This document shows positions 7,765-16,738 of a DNA stretch of 64,000 nt, piece after piece. How positions within the stretch are numbered: position 1 is the stretch's first letter; each line of letters starts with the position of its first letter. The notes below the pieces were generated by a model, which ran no database searches, was not told the DNA's origin, and worked only from the letters and a program-made list of their open reading frames with translations. This DNA comes from Marmoricola sp. (GTDB taxonomy: Bacteria > Actinomycetota > Actinomycetes > Propionibacteriales > Nocardioidaceae): NCBI GenBank assembly GCA_025964795.1, contig JAOPYC010000137.1:1-64000 (forward strand), in the 5' to 3' direction. Position numbers and translations under genes: made by a program.

Positions 7765-9080
7765 CCGCCACCCGGACCCAGACCCCGACGCCCGCGGCCA
7801 AGGCCCGGAGGTCGTCGTACGTCAGCCGTCAGCTCGGTGGTCTCTCGCACGCGGTGCGCGCGGGCTTCGAGGGCACCCCGGGGCGGCTGAAGGTCATCGG
7901 CGCCGTCTCGGTCGTGGCGGCGCTGCTCTTCGGGCTGATGGCCGGCTACTCGTTCCGCGCCGCCGACGGCGCATTGACCCGTGCCGGGGCCAACACCGAC
8001 CAGCTGGTGCGCGTGCAGGCGATCCAGAACCGCGTCGTGCAGGCCGATGCCGACGCCACCAACGCGTTCCTCGTCGGTGGCCTGGAGCCGCCGGCCGAGC
8101 GCGCGGAGTACACCACCGCGATCGCCACCGCCTCCCGGCTGATCGCCGAGGCCGCGCGGGAGCAGCCGGCCGACGGCCCCGCGCTGGGCGCGCTCAACGA
8201 GGCGTTGGTGAGCTATGCCACCGAGATCGAGCAGGCCCGCGCCAACAACCGGCAGGCGCTGCCCGTCGGGGCGCAGTACCTCAAGAACGCCAGCGCAGGC
8301 CTGCGCACGGAAGCCCTGCCGGCGCTGAAGAACCTCGTGGACGCCAACCAGGAGCGGGTCCACACCGAGTTCGACAACGCCCGCTCGGCGGTGCTGTGGC
8401 TGGTGGTCCTCGGCCTGCTGGCGCTGGCCGTCCTGGGCTACGCCCTGGTGTGGCTGGCCCGCCGCACCCGGCGCTACGTCAACCTCCCGCTGGCCGCGGC
8501 GGCGGTGGTCGTCCTGGTCACCCTTCTCGTCGGTGCCCTCGGCCTGGTCGGCATCGGCAACAAGGTCGACACCGTGCAGAGCGGTGTCTACGCAGCCACC
8601 GTGTCCACCGCGCAGGCGCGGATCGCCGGCTTCGACGCCAAGTCCAACGAGAGCCTGGCGCTGATCGCGCGAGGCTCGGGCGCCGCCTTCGAGACGTCCT
8701 GGAAGGCGTCCGACACAGTCGTCCGGTCCGAGCTCGGTCAGCTCCAGGGCAACCTCGCCTCCCGGGACCTCGACCCGCTCCCGTGGGGCAACTACGCAGA
8801 CGTGCACGCGACCATCCGCAAGCTCGACGACGGCGGCAGCTGGGACAGCGCGGTGAAGCTCGCGACGGGCACCACGCCCGAGTCCGGCAACGCCACCTTC
8901 GCCGGCTTCGACAAGGCCTCCGGCAACCAGCTCGACGAGCTGGGCGGCCAGACGGCGGACCAGCTCGCCCAGGCCGGTGGCTGGCTCGGCCTGGCGGCAG
9001 TCCTCGGGGTGCTGGCCGGCCTCGTCGCCGCGTTCTGCGCCTGGTGGGGCGTGGCCCTGCGGCTGGAGGACTACCGATGA
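7761..9080 (+). CDS. glnX: GlnX-like four-TM membrane sensor protein
   Basis: A 439-residue membrane protein. Segments lie near residues 45-67, 209-233, 243-266 and 408-433, leaving two extracytoplasmic helical domains of about 140 residues each. The first resembles a chemoreceptor-like four-helix sensor, with TNAFLVGG and a helix-rich core. Size, topology and position directly before a GlnH-like lipoprotein and a PknG kinase match GlnX of mycobacteria and corynebacteria. There, GlnX passes the amino-acid-bound state of GlnH across the membrane to PknG. The identity rests on topology and synteny rather than on strong motifs. It is translationally coupled on both sides by 4-bp overlaps. Confidence 0.75.
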   Translation: MTATRTQTPTPAAKARRSSYVSRQLGGLSHAVRAGFEGTPGRLKVIGAVSVVAALLFGLMAGYSFRAADGALTRAGANTDQLVRVQAIQNRVVQADADATNAFLVGGLEPPAERAEYTTAIATASRLIAEAAREQPADGPALGALNEALVSYATEIEQARANNRQALPVGAQYLKNASAGLRTEALPALKNLVDANQERVHTEFDNARSAVLWLVVLGLLALAVLGYALVWLARRTRRYVNLPLAAAAVVVLVTLLVGALGLVGIGNKVDTVQSGVYAATVSTAQARIAGFDAKSNESLALIARGSGAAFETSWKASDTVVRSELGQLQGNLASRDLDPLPWGNYADVHATIRKLDDGGSWDSAVKLATGTTPESGNATFAGFDKASGNQLDELGGQTADQLAQAGGWLGLAAVLGVLAGLVAAFCAWWGVALRLEDYR

Positions 9081-10093
9081 GCCACCGACGCCTGAGCGCC
9101 GCCGCGGCCGCGCTCGCGGCAGCCGTGCTCGTCTCCGCGTGCTCGTCGGCCGGCGACTACGCGACGACGCCCGTGCCCACCCCCAGCATCACCCCGCCCG
9201 CACCGCCTCCCTCCGCCGCCCTCTCGCCCGCGCCCCAGGGCACCGACGTGAGGACGGCCAACTGCCTGCAGTCCTACGCCCCCGACGGCGCCCTGCCGGC
9301 TCCGCGGGACATGCCGGCAGGCTCCTACATGCGCAAGATCCAGCAGCGCGGACGCCTGATCGCCGGCGTCTCGGCGGACACGCTGCTGCTCGGGGCACGC
9401 AACCCGATCTCCGGCCAGATCGAGGGCTTCGACATCGACCTGCTGCACGCGGTCTCCCGGGCGATCTTCGGGGACCCCGACAAGATCGAGCTGCGCGTGA
9501 TCACGGCCGCCGACCGGCTGCCGGTGCTGCAGAGCTCGAGCGTCGACATCGTGGCCCGCAACATGACCATCACCTGCGCCCGGTGGAAGGACATCGCCTT
9601 CTCCACCGAGTACTACCGCTCCGGGCAGAAGGTCCTGGTGAAGCTGGGCGAGAAGACCGTGAGCGGCGGCCGGGTGACCGGCATGCGGGACCTCGTCGGC
9701 AAGAAGGTGTGCGCCCCCAACGGGTCGACCAGCATGGACAAGCTGCGCACCTTCACGGGCCTCCAGCCGGTCGGGTCCGACACCCACACGGGGTGCCTGG
9801 TGCTGTTCCAGCAGGGCTCGGTCGACGCCATCACCGGCGACGACACCGTGCTGGCCGGGCTCGCCGCCCAGGATCCCTACGCCCAGGTCGTGCAGGCCCC
9901 GGCCTTCACCGCCGAGCCCTACGGCCTCGGCATCAACAAGGACAACGTGGACTTCGTCCGGTTCGTCAACGGCGTGGTCGCGAAGATGAAGAGCGACGGC
10001 GAGTGGGCGAGGAGCTACCAGAGGTGGCTGGCCGACTCGCTCGGCAAGGCGCCCGCCCCGCCTGCCGCGGTCTACGGACGGGAACGCCCGTGA
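9077..10093 (+). CDS. glnH: GlnH-like amino-acid-binding lipoprotein
   Basis: A 338-residue exported lipoprotein. The signal peptide ends in lipobox LVSACSS, with the lipidated cysteine near residue 23, and is followed by a Pro/Thr-rich tether. From about residue 85 a type 3 periplasmic-binding domain is evident: GRLIAGVSADTLLLGARNP, GFDIDLLHAVSRAIFG, DIVARNMTITCARWKDIAFS, and later GSVDAITGDDTVLAGL and PYGLGINK. No ABC permease or ATPase gene is nearby, so this is a sensor and not a transporter subunit. In mycobacteria GlnH binds Asp, Glu or Asn outside the cell and signals via GlnX to PknG; the same role is inferred here. Confidence 0.87.
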   Translation: MSHRRLSAAAAALAAAVLVSACSSAGDYATTPVPTPSITPPAPPPSAALSPAPQGTDVRTANCLQSYAPDGALPAPRDMPAGSYMRKIQQRGRLIAGVSADTLLLGARNPISGQIEGFDIDLLHAVSRAIFGDPDKIELRVITAADRLPVLQSSSVDIVARNMTITCARWKDIAFSTEYYRSGQKVLVKLGEKTVSGGRVTGMRDLVGKKVCAPNGSTSMDKLRTFTGLQPVGSDTHTGCLVLFQQGSVDAITGDDTVLAGLAAQDPYAQVVQAPAFTAEPYGLGINKDNVDFVRFVNGVVAKMKSDGEWARSYQRWLADSLGKAPAPPAAVYGRERP

Positions 10094-11286
10094 TCGCCGC
10101 CACCGCGAGTGCCGCAGCCCCGGGCGCACCGGGACGGCTCGGGCAGGCGATGCCGGCCGACCAGGCCCTGGTCTACCTCGAGGCGCTGGGGTCCTGGCGC
10201 GACCAGCGCAAGAGCGAGCTCGACCTGCTCGACGAGGCGGCGCTCAGGGTTCCGGACCAGTCCGCGTTCACCAACGACATGCTGCTCTCGATGGCGCTCT
10301 GGAAGGCCGTCGCCGACCGCCACGACCTGCTCGTCGCGACGTGGGACTCCGGCCGGGTCGGCCCGGCCGAGCTCGAACGGCTCTCCACCCTGGTGTGGGG
10401 CCGGCTCGACGCCTCGCGCGAGCTGCCGCAGCGCAACAGCGCCCAGGTCGGAGGCGGTGCCCTCGCGGTCTCGCTGCCTGAGGCCTGCCGGCTCTCCGAC
10501 GCGCTGGCGGCGTCGCTGCGGGCCCGCCTGGGCGTGGACACCTCCGAGGCCGACGCGACCGTGCGGCTGCGACAGCTGCGGACGGCGGTCGAGCGCGTGC
10601 GCGACCTCGTCGACCGCGAGCCCGCCTCGACGCACGACGCGGCCGCGGAGCTCTTCACGAAGCTGGACGCCCGGGTCACCGACGCCGCGTCGAGGGCGCA
10701 GCGCGGGGCCAGTGTCGGCGGGCTGATCGGCCCGCTGGAGACCGACGTCGCCCTGGTGGAGCGCGACCTGATCGTCGGCGCGGCCAACCGCCGTGCCGAC
10801 GCCCGCGACGAGTCCCGCGCTCGTGGCCTGCGGACCGAGCTCGAGGCCCGCGGCGCGGCCCTGCGGGTGCTGGCGGCACGGTGCGTCGCCGAGGTCACGC
10901 CGGCCCCGCGATTCGCGGTCCCCGACGTGGCCGCGCTGGGCGCCGTACCCCGAGAACCCGACGCCGTGGACGCCTACCTGCTGCGGCTCGACGCCGTCGG
11001 GCGTGCGATGACGATGGCGCAGGACGCCTACGCCGCCGCGCTGACCGAGCGCGACGAGCTGCGCGGACGCCTCGAGGCGTACGCCGCCAAGGCCGGCGCC
11101 CTCGGCGTGCCGCCGGCCGCGGCCGGTGACCTGGAGGACCTGCAGCACCGTGCCGACGAGGTGCTGTCCGCGGCCCCGGCCGACGTCACCCGGGCCAGGC
11201 ACCTCCTCGCGGCCTACCAGGCCTACCTCGCCGACGTGCTCGCCCAGGGCCGGGCGTCCGGCCCGAGGACGGGTGGCACCGCATGA
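10090..11286 (+). CDS. Hypothetical 398-aa helical protein between glnH and pknG
   Basis: I do not recognise this protein. It starts at a GTG overlapping the glnH stop and ends overlapping the pknG start. It has no signal peptide and no membrane segment. Composition is rich in Ala, Leu, Arg, Glu and Asp with long stretches of predicted helix and coiled coil (for example about residues 100-270 and 305-385). There are no obvious catalytic motifs. In mycobacteria glnH and pknG are adjacent with nothing between, so this is an insertion into a known arrangement. A cytoplasmic scaffold linking the GlnX tail to the kinase is a reasonable but untested guess. Confidence 0.65.
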   Translation: MIAATASAAAPGAPGRLGQAMPADQALVYLEALGSWRDQRKSELDLLDEAALRVPDQSAFTNDMLLSMALWKAVADRHDLLVATWDSGRVGPAELERLSTLVWGRLDASRELPQRNSAQVGGGALAVSLPEACRLSDALAASLRARLGVDTSEADATVRLRQLRTAVERVRDLVDREPASTHDAAAELFTKLDARVTDAASRAQRGASVGGLIGPLETDVALVERDLIVGAANRRADARDESRARGLRTELEARGAALRVLAARCVAEVTPAPRFAVPDVAALGAVPREPDAVDAYLLRLDAVGRAMTMAQDAYAAALTERDELRGRLEAYAAKAGALGVPPAAAGDLEDLQHRADEVLSAAPADVTRARHLLAAYQAYLADVLAQGRASGPRTGGTA

Positions 11287-13646
11287 GCGCCATCGCCTGC
11301 CCCCAGCCCGGCTGCACCGGGAGCATCCTCGACGGCTACTGCGACGTCTGCGGCTCCCCCGCTGCGCCGGCCGGCACGCCGGCACCCTCGCCCGCCGCGG
11401 GCGCCGTCAGCACGGCCACTGCGATCGGGTCGCTGGCGGGGCGCTGCACCCAGCCGGGGTGCGCCGGGACCGTCGTCGACGGCTACTGCGACGTCTGCGG
11501 AACGCCCGGAGGAGCGCCCCCCGTCGCAGCCGGACCGCCTGCCGGCGTGGGCGAGACCGCCTCGACCAGCTCGCGCGCGTCCAACCGACTCGCCTCCACC
11601 GCGCTCGGGTCGGCGCGTGCCGCCGCGGGCGGCAGCAAGGTCACCCGCCGGGTCGGGACCTCCTCGACGCGGCTGCGCGGCGCCCGGCTGGGCGCCGGCC
11701 TGACCACGATCCCGGCCGTGCCCGCGGTGGACGCGGCGCTCGCCATCATGAAGGACCCCGTGGTCCCGGAGGACCGGCGCAGCTGCCCGGTCTGCGGCGC
11801 CGCGGTCGGGCGCTCCCGCGACGGGCAGCCCGGTCGCACCGAGGGCTTCTGCCCCACGTGCCGAGCCCCGTTCTCCTTCGCGCCGAAACTGAAGAAGGGC
11901 GACCTCGTCGGCGGCCAGTACGAGGTGGCCGGCGCCCTGGCCCACGGTGGCCTCGGCTGGATCTACGTGGCCCAGGACCGCAACGTGTCCAACCGCTGGG
12001 TGGTGCTCAAGGGCCTGCTGAACTCCGGCGACCCCGACGCCCTCGCCGCGGCGATCGCGGAGCGCCAATTCCTCGCGCAGGTCGAGCACCCGCTCATCGT
12101 CGAGATCTACAACTTCGTGACCCACGAGGGCGCCGGCTACATCGTGATGGAGTACGTCGGCGGCACCTCCCTCAAGCAGCTGCTCAAGCAGCGGATGAAG
12201 GCCGCCGGCGGAACCTACGACGCCCTCCCGGTCGACCAGGCGATCGCCTTCCTGATCGAGATCCTGCCGGCGTTCCAGTACCTCCACGACCTCAACCTGA
12301 TCTACTGCGACTTCAAGCCGGACAACATCATCCAGGTCGGTGACGCGGTGAAGCTGATCGACCTCGGCGGCGTACGACGCCTCGACGACCTCGACTCCGC
12401 GATCTACGGGACCACCGGCTACCAGGCCCCCGAGGTGCCGGTCGTCGGGCCGTCGGTGGCCTCCGACATCTACACGATCGGCCGCACCCTGACGGTGCTG
12501 TGCATGGAGTTCCGTGGCTACCAGAGCACCTACATCGCCTCGCTCCCGCCGGTCGACCAGACGCCCCTGTTCCAGAAGTACGACTCGCTCTACCGGCTGC
12601 TGCTCAAGGCCTGCGCGCCCGACCCGGCCGACCGGTTCGTGTCCGCCGACGAGCTGCGCGTGCAGCTGCTCGGCGTGCTCCGCGAGGTGGTGGCGCTCGG
12701 TCGGGACGGCGCCGCGGAGCACTCGACCTCCTCGCTGCTCTTCGGCTCCCCGACCGTCTCCGACGACGTGCTCGACTGGGCCGACCTCCCCACGCTGCGC
12801 GTCGACGAGAGCGACACCCAGTCGGCGTGGCTGCGCTCGGTCAGCATCGAGGACCCGGTCCAGCGGCTGGCCGCGTTGGAGGGTGCCCCCGAGGTCACGG
12901 CCGAGGTGCTGCTCGCCCGGTCCCACGCCGCGCTCGAGGCCGGCGACTTCGCCGGGGCCGACGCCGCGGCGCAGGCCCTGCTCGTCGACGACCCGTGGGA
13001 GTGGCGGGCGGCCTGGATGTCGGGCCTGCTCGCGCTGGCCCAGGGGAAGACGTCCGACGCGCAGAGCTCCTTCAACGCCGTCTACGGCCAGGTCCCGGGT
13101 GAGCTGGCCCCCAAGCTCGCCCTCGCGTTCGCCTGCGAGACCGGTGGAGAGCACGAGGTCGCGGAGTCGCTCTACGTCACCTGCGCGCGCACGGACGCGA
13201 GCTACATCGCCCCGGCCGCGTTCGGGCTGGCCCGGATCCGGTCCGCGCGGGGCGAGGTCGCCGAGGCCATCCGGGCGCTCGACCTGGTGCCCGCGACCAG
13301 CCGCGCGTTCACCCCGGCCCGGCGTCGACGGGCCAGCCTGCAGGCCGAGTCCGGTGGCGGGCTGCGCTCGCTGGCCGCGGCCCTGGAGAGCATCGACAAC
13401 CTGACCATCGACCCCGCCGACCGCTCGCGGTTCCGCGTGGGCGTGCTGGAGTCGGCGATGAAGCTGGTCGAGCAGGACGGCGTGGACCCCGCCGTACGCA
13501 TCGGTGGCCGACCGGCTGACGAACCCTCCCTGCGCGACGGGCTGGAGGCTGCCTACCGCGACCTCGCACTGCACGCCGGGACCCGCGAGGAACGCGTCGG
13601 CCTGGTGGACAAGGCCAACGCCGTACGCCGCTGGACGTTCCGATGA
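11283..13646 (+). CDS. pknG: PknG-like serine/threonine protein kinase with three zinc ribbons and TPR domain
   Basis: A 787-residue soluble kinase. Two near-identical ribbons open it (residues 6-23 and 55-72, each ending DGYCDVCG). A rubredoxin-like CPVCG...CPTC pair follows at about 168-193, as in PknG. The kinase domain (about 207-470) has the PknG-type loop HGGLGWIYVAQDRNVSNRW, lysine in VVLKGLL, catalytic YCDFKPDNI, IDLGGVRRL in place of DFG and GTTGYQAPE. A TPR-like helical tail fills 520-787. PknG controls 2-oxoglutarate metabolism by phosphorylating an FHA protein (GarA/OdhI). An FHA protein is encoded three genes downstream. The extra N-terminal ribbon pair is unusual compared with mycobacterial PknG. 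Confidence 0.93.
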   Translation: MSAIACPQPGCTGSILDGYCDVCGSPAAPAGTPAPSPAAGAVSTATAIGSLAGRCTQPGCAGTVVDGYCDVCGTPGGAPPVAAGPPAGVGETASTSSRASNRLASTALGSARAAAGGSKVTRRVGTSSTRLRGARLGAGLTTIPAVPAVDAALAIMKDPVVPEDRRSCPVCGAAVGRSRDGQPGRTEGFCPTCRAPFSFAPKLKKGDLVGGQYEVAGALAHGGLGWIYVAQDRNVSNRWVVLKGLLNSGDPDALAAAIAERQFLAQVEHPLIVEIYNFVTHEGAGYIVMEYVGGTSLKQLLKQRMKAAGGTYDALPVDQAIAFLIEILPAFQYLHDLNLIYCDFKPDNIIQVGDAVKLIDLGGVRRLDDLDSAIYGTTGYQAPEVPVVGPSVASDIYTIGRTLTVLCMEFRGYQSTYIASLPPVDQTPLFQKYDSLYRLLLKACAPDPADRFVSADELRVQLLGVLREVVALGRDGAAEHSTSSLLFGSPTVSDDVLDWADLPTLRVDESDTQSAWLRSVSIEDPVQRLAALEGAPEVTAEVLLARSHAALEAGDFAGADAAAQALLVDDPWEWRAAWMSGLLALAQGKTSDAQSSFNAVYGQVPGELAPKLALAFACETGGEHEVAESLYVTCARTDASYIAPAAFGLARIRSARGEVAEAIRALDLVPATSRAFTPARRRRASLQAESGGGLRSLAAALESIDNLTIDPADRSRFRVGVLESAMKLVEQDGVDPAVRIGGRPADEPSLRDGLEAAYRDLALHAGTREERVGLVDKANAVRRWTFR

Positions 13647-14782
13647 CGTGCCCCTCGTGCGCGGCCGAGGTCGCCGAGGGCGAGCAGTACTGCGAGGCGT
13701 GCGGGGCTGCGCTGACCGCGACCCCCGCGGCGCCGCAGCCGGACGAACCGGCCGGCGACGAGACGCCCCTCGAGCCCGCCGGGGAGCACTCGCAGCTCGA
13801 GCCGACCACCGCGGAGCCCGGACCGGAGACGACGTGCCACGAGTGTGGTGGCGTCGTCGCGGAGGACGGCTACTGCACCGAGTGCGGGGCCAAGGCCCGC
13901 AGCGTCCGCGACCACTTCACGGAGCAGCCCGCCCCCTGGGTGGCCGGCGTCTGCGACCGGGGCGTGCGCCACTCCCGCAACGAGGACGCGCTGGCCCTGG
14001 ACGCGCGTCCCGACCCGGGCAGCCGGGCGGTGCTCGTGGTGTGTGACGGCGTCTCGACCTCCACCGACTCCGACGTCGCCAGCCTGTCCGCGGCGCGTGC
14101 GGCCCGCGACGTGCTGACCCGCTCGGCCGGAGCCGGTATCGGCACCGCGGCGGCCAAGGTCGCTGCCGCCACCCAGGCCTTCGAGGCCGCCGTCGACGCG
14201 GCCAACGACGCCGTCATCGCCAGCACCACGCCCGGACCGGGCAACCCGGCCTCGTGCACGTTCGTGGCCGGGGTCGTGGACGCCTCGTTGCTGGTCGTGG
14301 GGTGGGTCGGCGACAGCCGTGCCTACTGGTTGCCGGCGACCGGGGAGCCGCGGCTGCTCACCACCGACGACTCGTTCGCGGCGGAGCAGATCGCCGGAGG
14401 GATGTCCCGCGCCGACGCGGAGAACGGGCCACAGGCGCACGCGATCACCCGGTGGCTGGGCTGCGACGCCCCCGACCACACGCCGCGCACGGTCGCGGTC
14501 GACCTCGACGCCCCGGGCTGGGTGCTGGTCTGCTCGGACGGGCTGTGGAACTACTGCTCCGAGGCCAAGGACCTGGCCGCCCTCGTGCTCGAGCTCGACC
14601 ACGGCTCGGACCCGCTCGCCCTGGCGGACGCGCTGGTCGACTGGGCCAACACCCAGGGCGGCGTGGACAACATCACCGTGGCCCTGGCCAGGATCGGGGC
14701 GGCCCCTGTTGGATCGTCCCTGACGGGACAGCCCGAACCCCAGATGAAGGAAGGCACCGACGATGGCAACGTTCTCGGCTGA
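13643..14782 (+). CDS. PP2C-family serine/threonine phosphatase with N-terminal zinc ribbons
   Basis: A 379-residue protein. Two CxxC ribbons (residues 3-20 and about 65-82, the second ending DGYCTECG) precede a PP2C domain (about 98-350). The domain has the metal-binding aspartates in RNEDALALD, VVCDGVST and WVGDSRAYWL and the C-terminal GGVDNITVALARI. It would remove phosphate from targets of the adjacent kinase. Start and stop overlap neighbours: 4 bp with pknG, and 20 bp with the VWA gene. The kinase-phosphatase-VWA order recalls the TerY-P triads described in Ter-linked stress systems. The specific substrates are unknown; the FHA protein and PknG itself are the first candidates. Confidence 0.9.
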   Translation: MTCPSCAAEVAEGEQYCEACGAALTATPAAPQPDEPAGDETPLEPAGEHSQLEPTTAEPGPETTCHECGGVVAEDGYCTECGAKARSVRDHFTEQPAPWVAGVCDRGVRHSRNEDALALDARPDPGSRAVLVVCDGVSTSTDSDVASLSAARAARDVLTRSAGAGIGTAAAKVAAATQAFEAAVDAANDAVIASTTPGPGNPASCTFVAGVVDASLLVVGWVGDSRAYWLPATGEPRLLTTDDSFAAEQIAGGMSRADAENGPQAHAITRWLGCDAPDHTPRTVAVDLDAPGWVLVCSDGLWNYCSEAKDLAALVLELDHGSDPLALADALVDWANTQGGVDNITVALARIGAAPVGSSLTGQPEPQMKEGTDDGNVLG

Positions 14783-16034
14783 GGTCTACCAGAACGAGTT
14801 CCTCCCCGACGGCGGCAGCGACGTGCACGCGATCGTCACGGTCACCTGCGCCGGAGCGGGCGAGGCGGGGCACTCCGGCGCCGGCGACGCCGCCGAGATC
14901 GTCATCGTGGACACCTCCGGCTCGATGGGCGCGGACAAGATCGCCGCCGCGCAGCGGGCCGCGGAGGCGGCGCTGGACCAGGTGCTGGACGGCGTCTGGT
15001 TCGCGGTGATCGCGGGCAGCCACGAGGCCCGCCTGGCGTTCCCCGCCGAGCACGGCATGGTGCGGATGGACAGCCAGGCGCGGGCCGCCGCCAAGTCCGC
15101 CATCGGCACCTTCGAGCCCAAGGGCGGCACGGCCATGGGCACCTGGCTGCGGCTCGCGACCGAGGTGTTCGCCTCGGTGCCCGGCCTGGCCCAGAAGCAC
15201 GCGATCCTGCTGACCGACGGGATCAACCAGCATGAGACCGCCGAGCAGCTCAGCGCCGCGATCGCGGGCGCGCAGGGCCAGTTCCAGTGCGACTGCCGCG
15301 GGGTCGGGTCGGACTGGCAGGTCGCGGAGGTACGCCGGATCGCCACCACCCTGCTCGGCAGCGTCGACCTGATCGCGTCGGCCGACCGGATGGCGGCCGA
15401 CTTCGAGAAGATCATGCGCCAGTCGATGGGCCGCGGCGTGGCCGCGGCGTTCCTGCGGGTGTGGGCGCCCCAGGGGGCCCAGGTGCTGTTCGTGCGCCAG
15501 GTGTCCCCGACCGTCGACGACCTCACCGCCCGGCGTACGGAGGTGAACGCGCTGACCTCGGCGTACCCCACGGGCTCCTGGGGCGACGAGGCCCGCGACT
15601 ACCACGTCGCCGTACGTCTCGCGGCGAAGGCGGTCGGCCAGGAGCAGCTCGCCGCCCGCGTGCAGCTCGCCATCGGGCCGGACGTCGTGGCACAGGGACT
15701 GGTCAAGGCCCTGTGGTCCAGCGACGACACCCTGACCACGCGGATCGACCCGGCGGTGGCGCACTACACCGGCCAGGCCGAGCTGGCCGAGGCGATCCAG
15801 GAGGGCCTCGCCGCCAAGGCGTCCGGCGACACCGCCACCGCCACCACCAAGCTGGGCCGCGCCGTACAGCTGGCCGCCGAGACCGGCAACGAGGAGGCCA
15901 CCACGCGGCTCCGCAAGATCGTGGAGATCGGCGACGCCGCGACCGGCAAGGTGCAGCTCAAGCGATCGGTCGACAAGCTCGACGAGATGGCCCTCGACAC
16001 CGCGTCCACCAAGACCACCCGGGTGAAGAAATGA
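14763..16034 (+). CDS. VWA-domain protein (TerY-like partner)
   Basis: A 423-residue cytosolic protein. It opens with a beta-sandwich-like segment (MATFSAEVYQNEFLPDGGSD). The von Willebrand A domain follows (about 45-230), with a complete metal-ion site: DTSGSMG near residue 50, the threonine in GGTAMGTW near 121 and LLTDGIN near 150. The C-terminal half holds a beta-rich region and a helical tail ending in basic residues. VWA proteins of this kind act as metal-dependent protein-binding scaffolds. The ATG lies 20 bp inside the PP2C gene, and the stop overlaps the FHA gene by 4 bp. Its place next to kinase and phosphatase genes fits a triad role, inferred from gene order. Confidence 0.87.
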   Translation: MATFSAEVYQNEFLPDGGSDVHAIVTVTCAGAGEAGHSGAGDAAEIVIVDTSGSMGADKIAAAQRAAEAALDQVLDGVWFAVIAGSHEARLAFPAEHGMVRMDSQARAAAKSAIGTFEPKGGTAMGTWLRLATEVFASVPGLAQKHAILLTDGINQHETAEQLSAAIAGAQGQFQCDCRGVGSDWQVAEVRRIATTLLGSVDLIASADRMAADFEKIMRQSMGRGVAAAFLRVWAPQGAQVLFVRQVSPTVDDLTARRTEVNALTSAYPTGSWGDEARDYHVAVRLAAKAVGQEQLAARVQLAIGPDVVAQGLVKALWSSDDTLTTRIDPAVAHYTGQAELAEAIQEGLAAKASGDTATATTKLGRAVQLAAETGNEEATTRLRKIVEIGDAATGKVQLKRSVDKLDEMALDTASTKTTRVKK

Positions 16035-16738
16035 GCACCTGCCCCAACGGACACCAGTCCGCGTCCGACGACTACTGCGACACCTGCGGGGCGCCCATCG
16101 CCGCTGCCGGTGCCGCCTCGACGCCCGGCCCCGACGCCCTGCCGGAGACCGCGCCCGACGTGCCGGCGCCCCAGGTCTGCCCCAACTGCAGCACCGAGAA
16201 CAGTGCGACCGCGCTGTTCTGCGAGGCCTGCGGCTACGACTTCACCACGGGCACGATGCCGCGACCACCCGACCCGGTGCAGGCCCCGCCCCCCTCACAG
16301 GCGCCGCTCGCCACGCCCCTCCCACCGGAGTGGGTGGCCGAGCTCTGGGTCGACCCCGACTGGTACGCCGCGCAGGAGAGCGAGGACCCCTGCCCCTCGC
16401 CGGGCCTGCCGGTCGTCGTACCGCTGCGGTCGCAGAGCGTGCTCGTCGGCCGCCCCTCGTCGAGCCGCAACATCCACCCCGACGTCGACTGCTCCGGCGA
16501 CACGGGGGTCAGCCGCCGGCAGGCGCAGCTGACCTCGGATGGGCAGCGCTGGTGGGTCGAGGACCTGCAGTCCTCCAACGGCACCTACGTCGGCCCCGCG
16601 AGCGGGCCGCTGCCCGAGACCCCTCTGCCGCCAGGCCAACGGCGGGAGCTCGGCGACGACGACCGGGTCTACCTCGGCACCTGGACCCGGCTGGTGGTGC
16701 GCCGAGCGACCCCCGAGGAGCAGGCCGGCACGTCGTGA
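16031..16738 (+). CDS. FHA-domain protein with zinc ribbons
   Basis: A 235-residue protein. Two N-terminal ribbons (C4 to C20, ending DDYCDTCG; and CPNCSTENSATALFCEACG at about 56-74) lead through a Pro-rich linker to a forkhead-associated domain (about 125-225). The FHA core is seen in VGRPSSSRN, GVSRRQAQL and the SSNGTYVG loop, which bind phosphothreonine. In mycobacteria and corynebacteria PknG phosphorylates the FHA protein GarA/OdhI at an N-terminal ETTS motif; I do not find that motif here. So this is either a reader of other phosphorylated cluster members or a divergent effector. Overlaps of 4 bp on both sides tie it to the VWA and phosphatase genes. Confidence 0.88.
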   Translation: MSTCPNGHQSASDDYCDTCGAPIAAAGAASTPGPDALPETAPDVPAPQVCPNCSTENSATALFCEACGYDFTTGTMPRPPDPVQAPPPSQAPLATPLPPEWVAELWVDPDWYAAQESEDPCPSPGLPVVVPLRSQSVLVGRPSSSRNIHPDVDCSGDTGVSRRQAQLTSDGQRWWVEDLQSSNGTYVGPASGPLPETPLPPGQRRELGDDDRVYLGTWTRLVVRRATPEEQAGTS

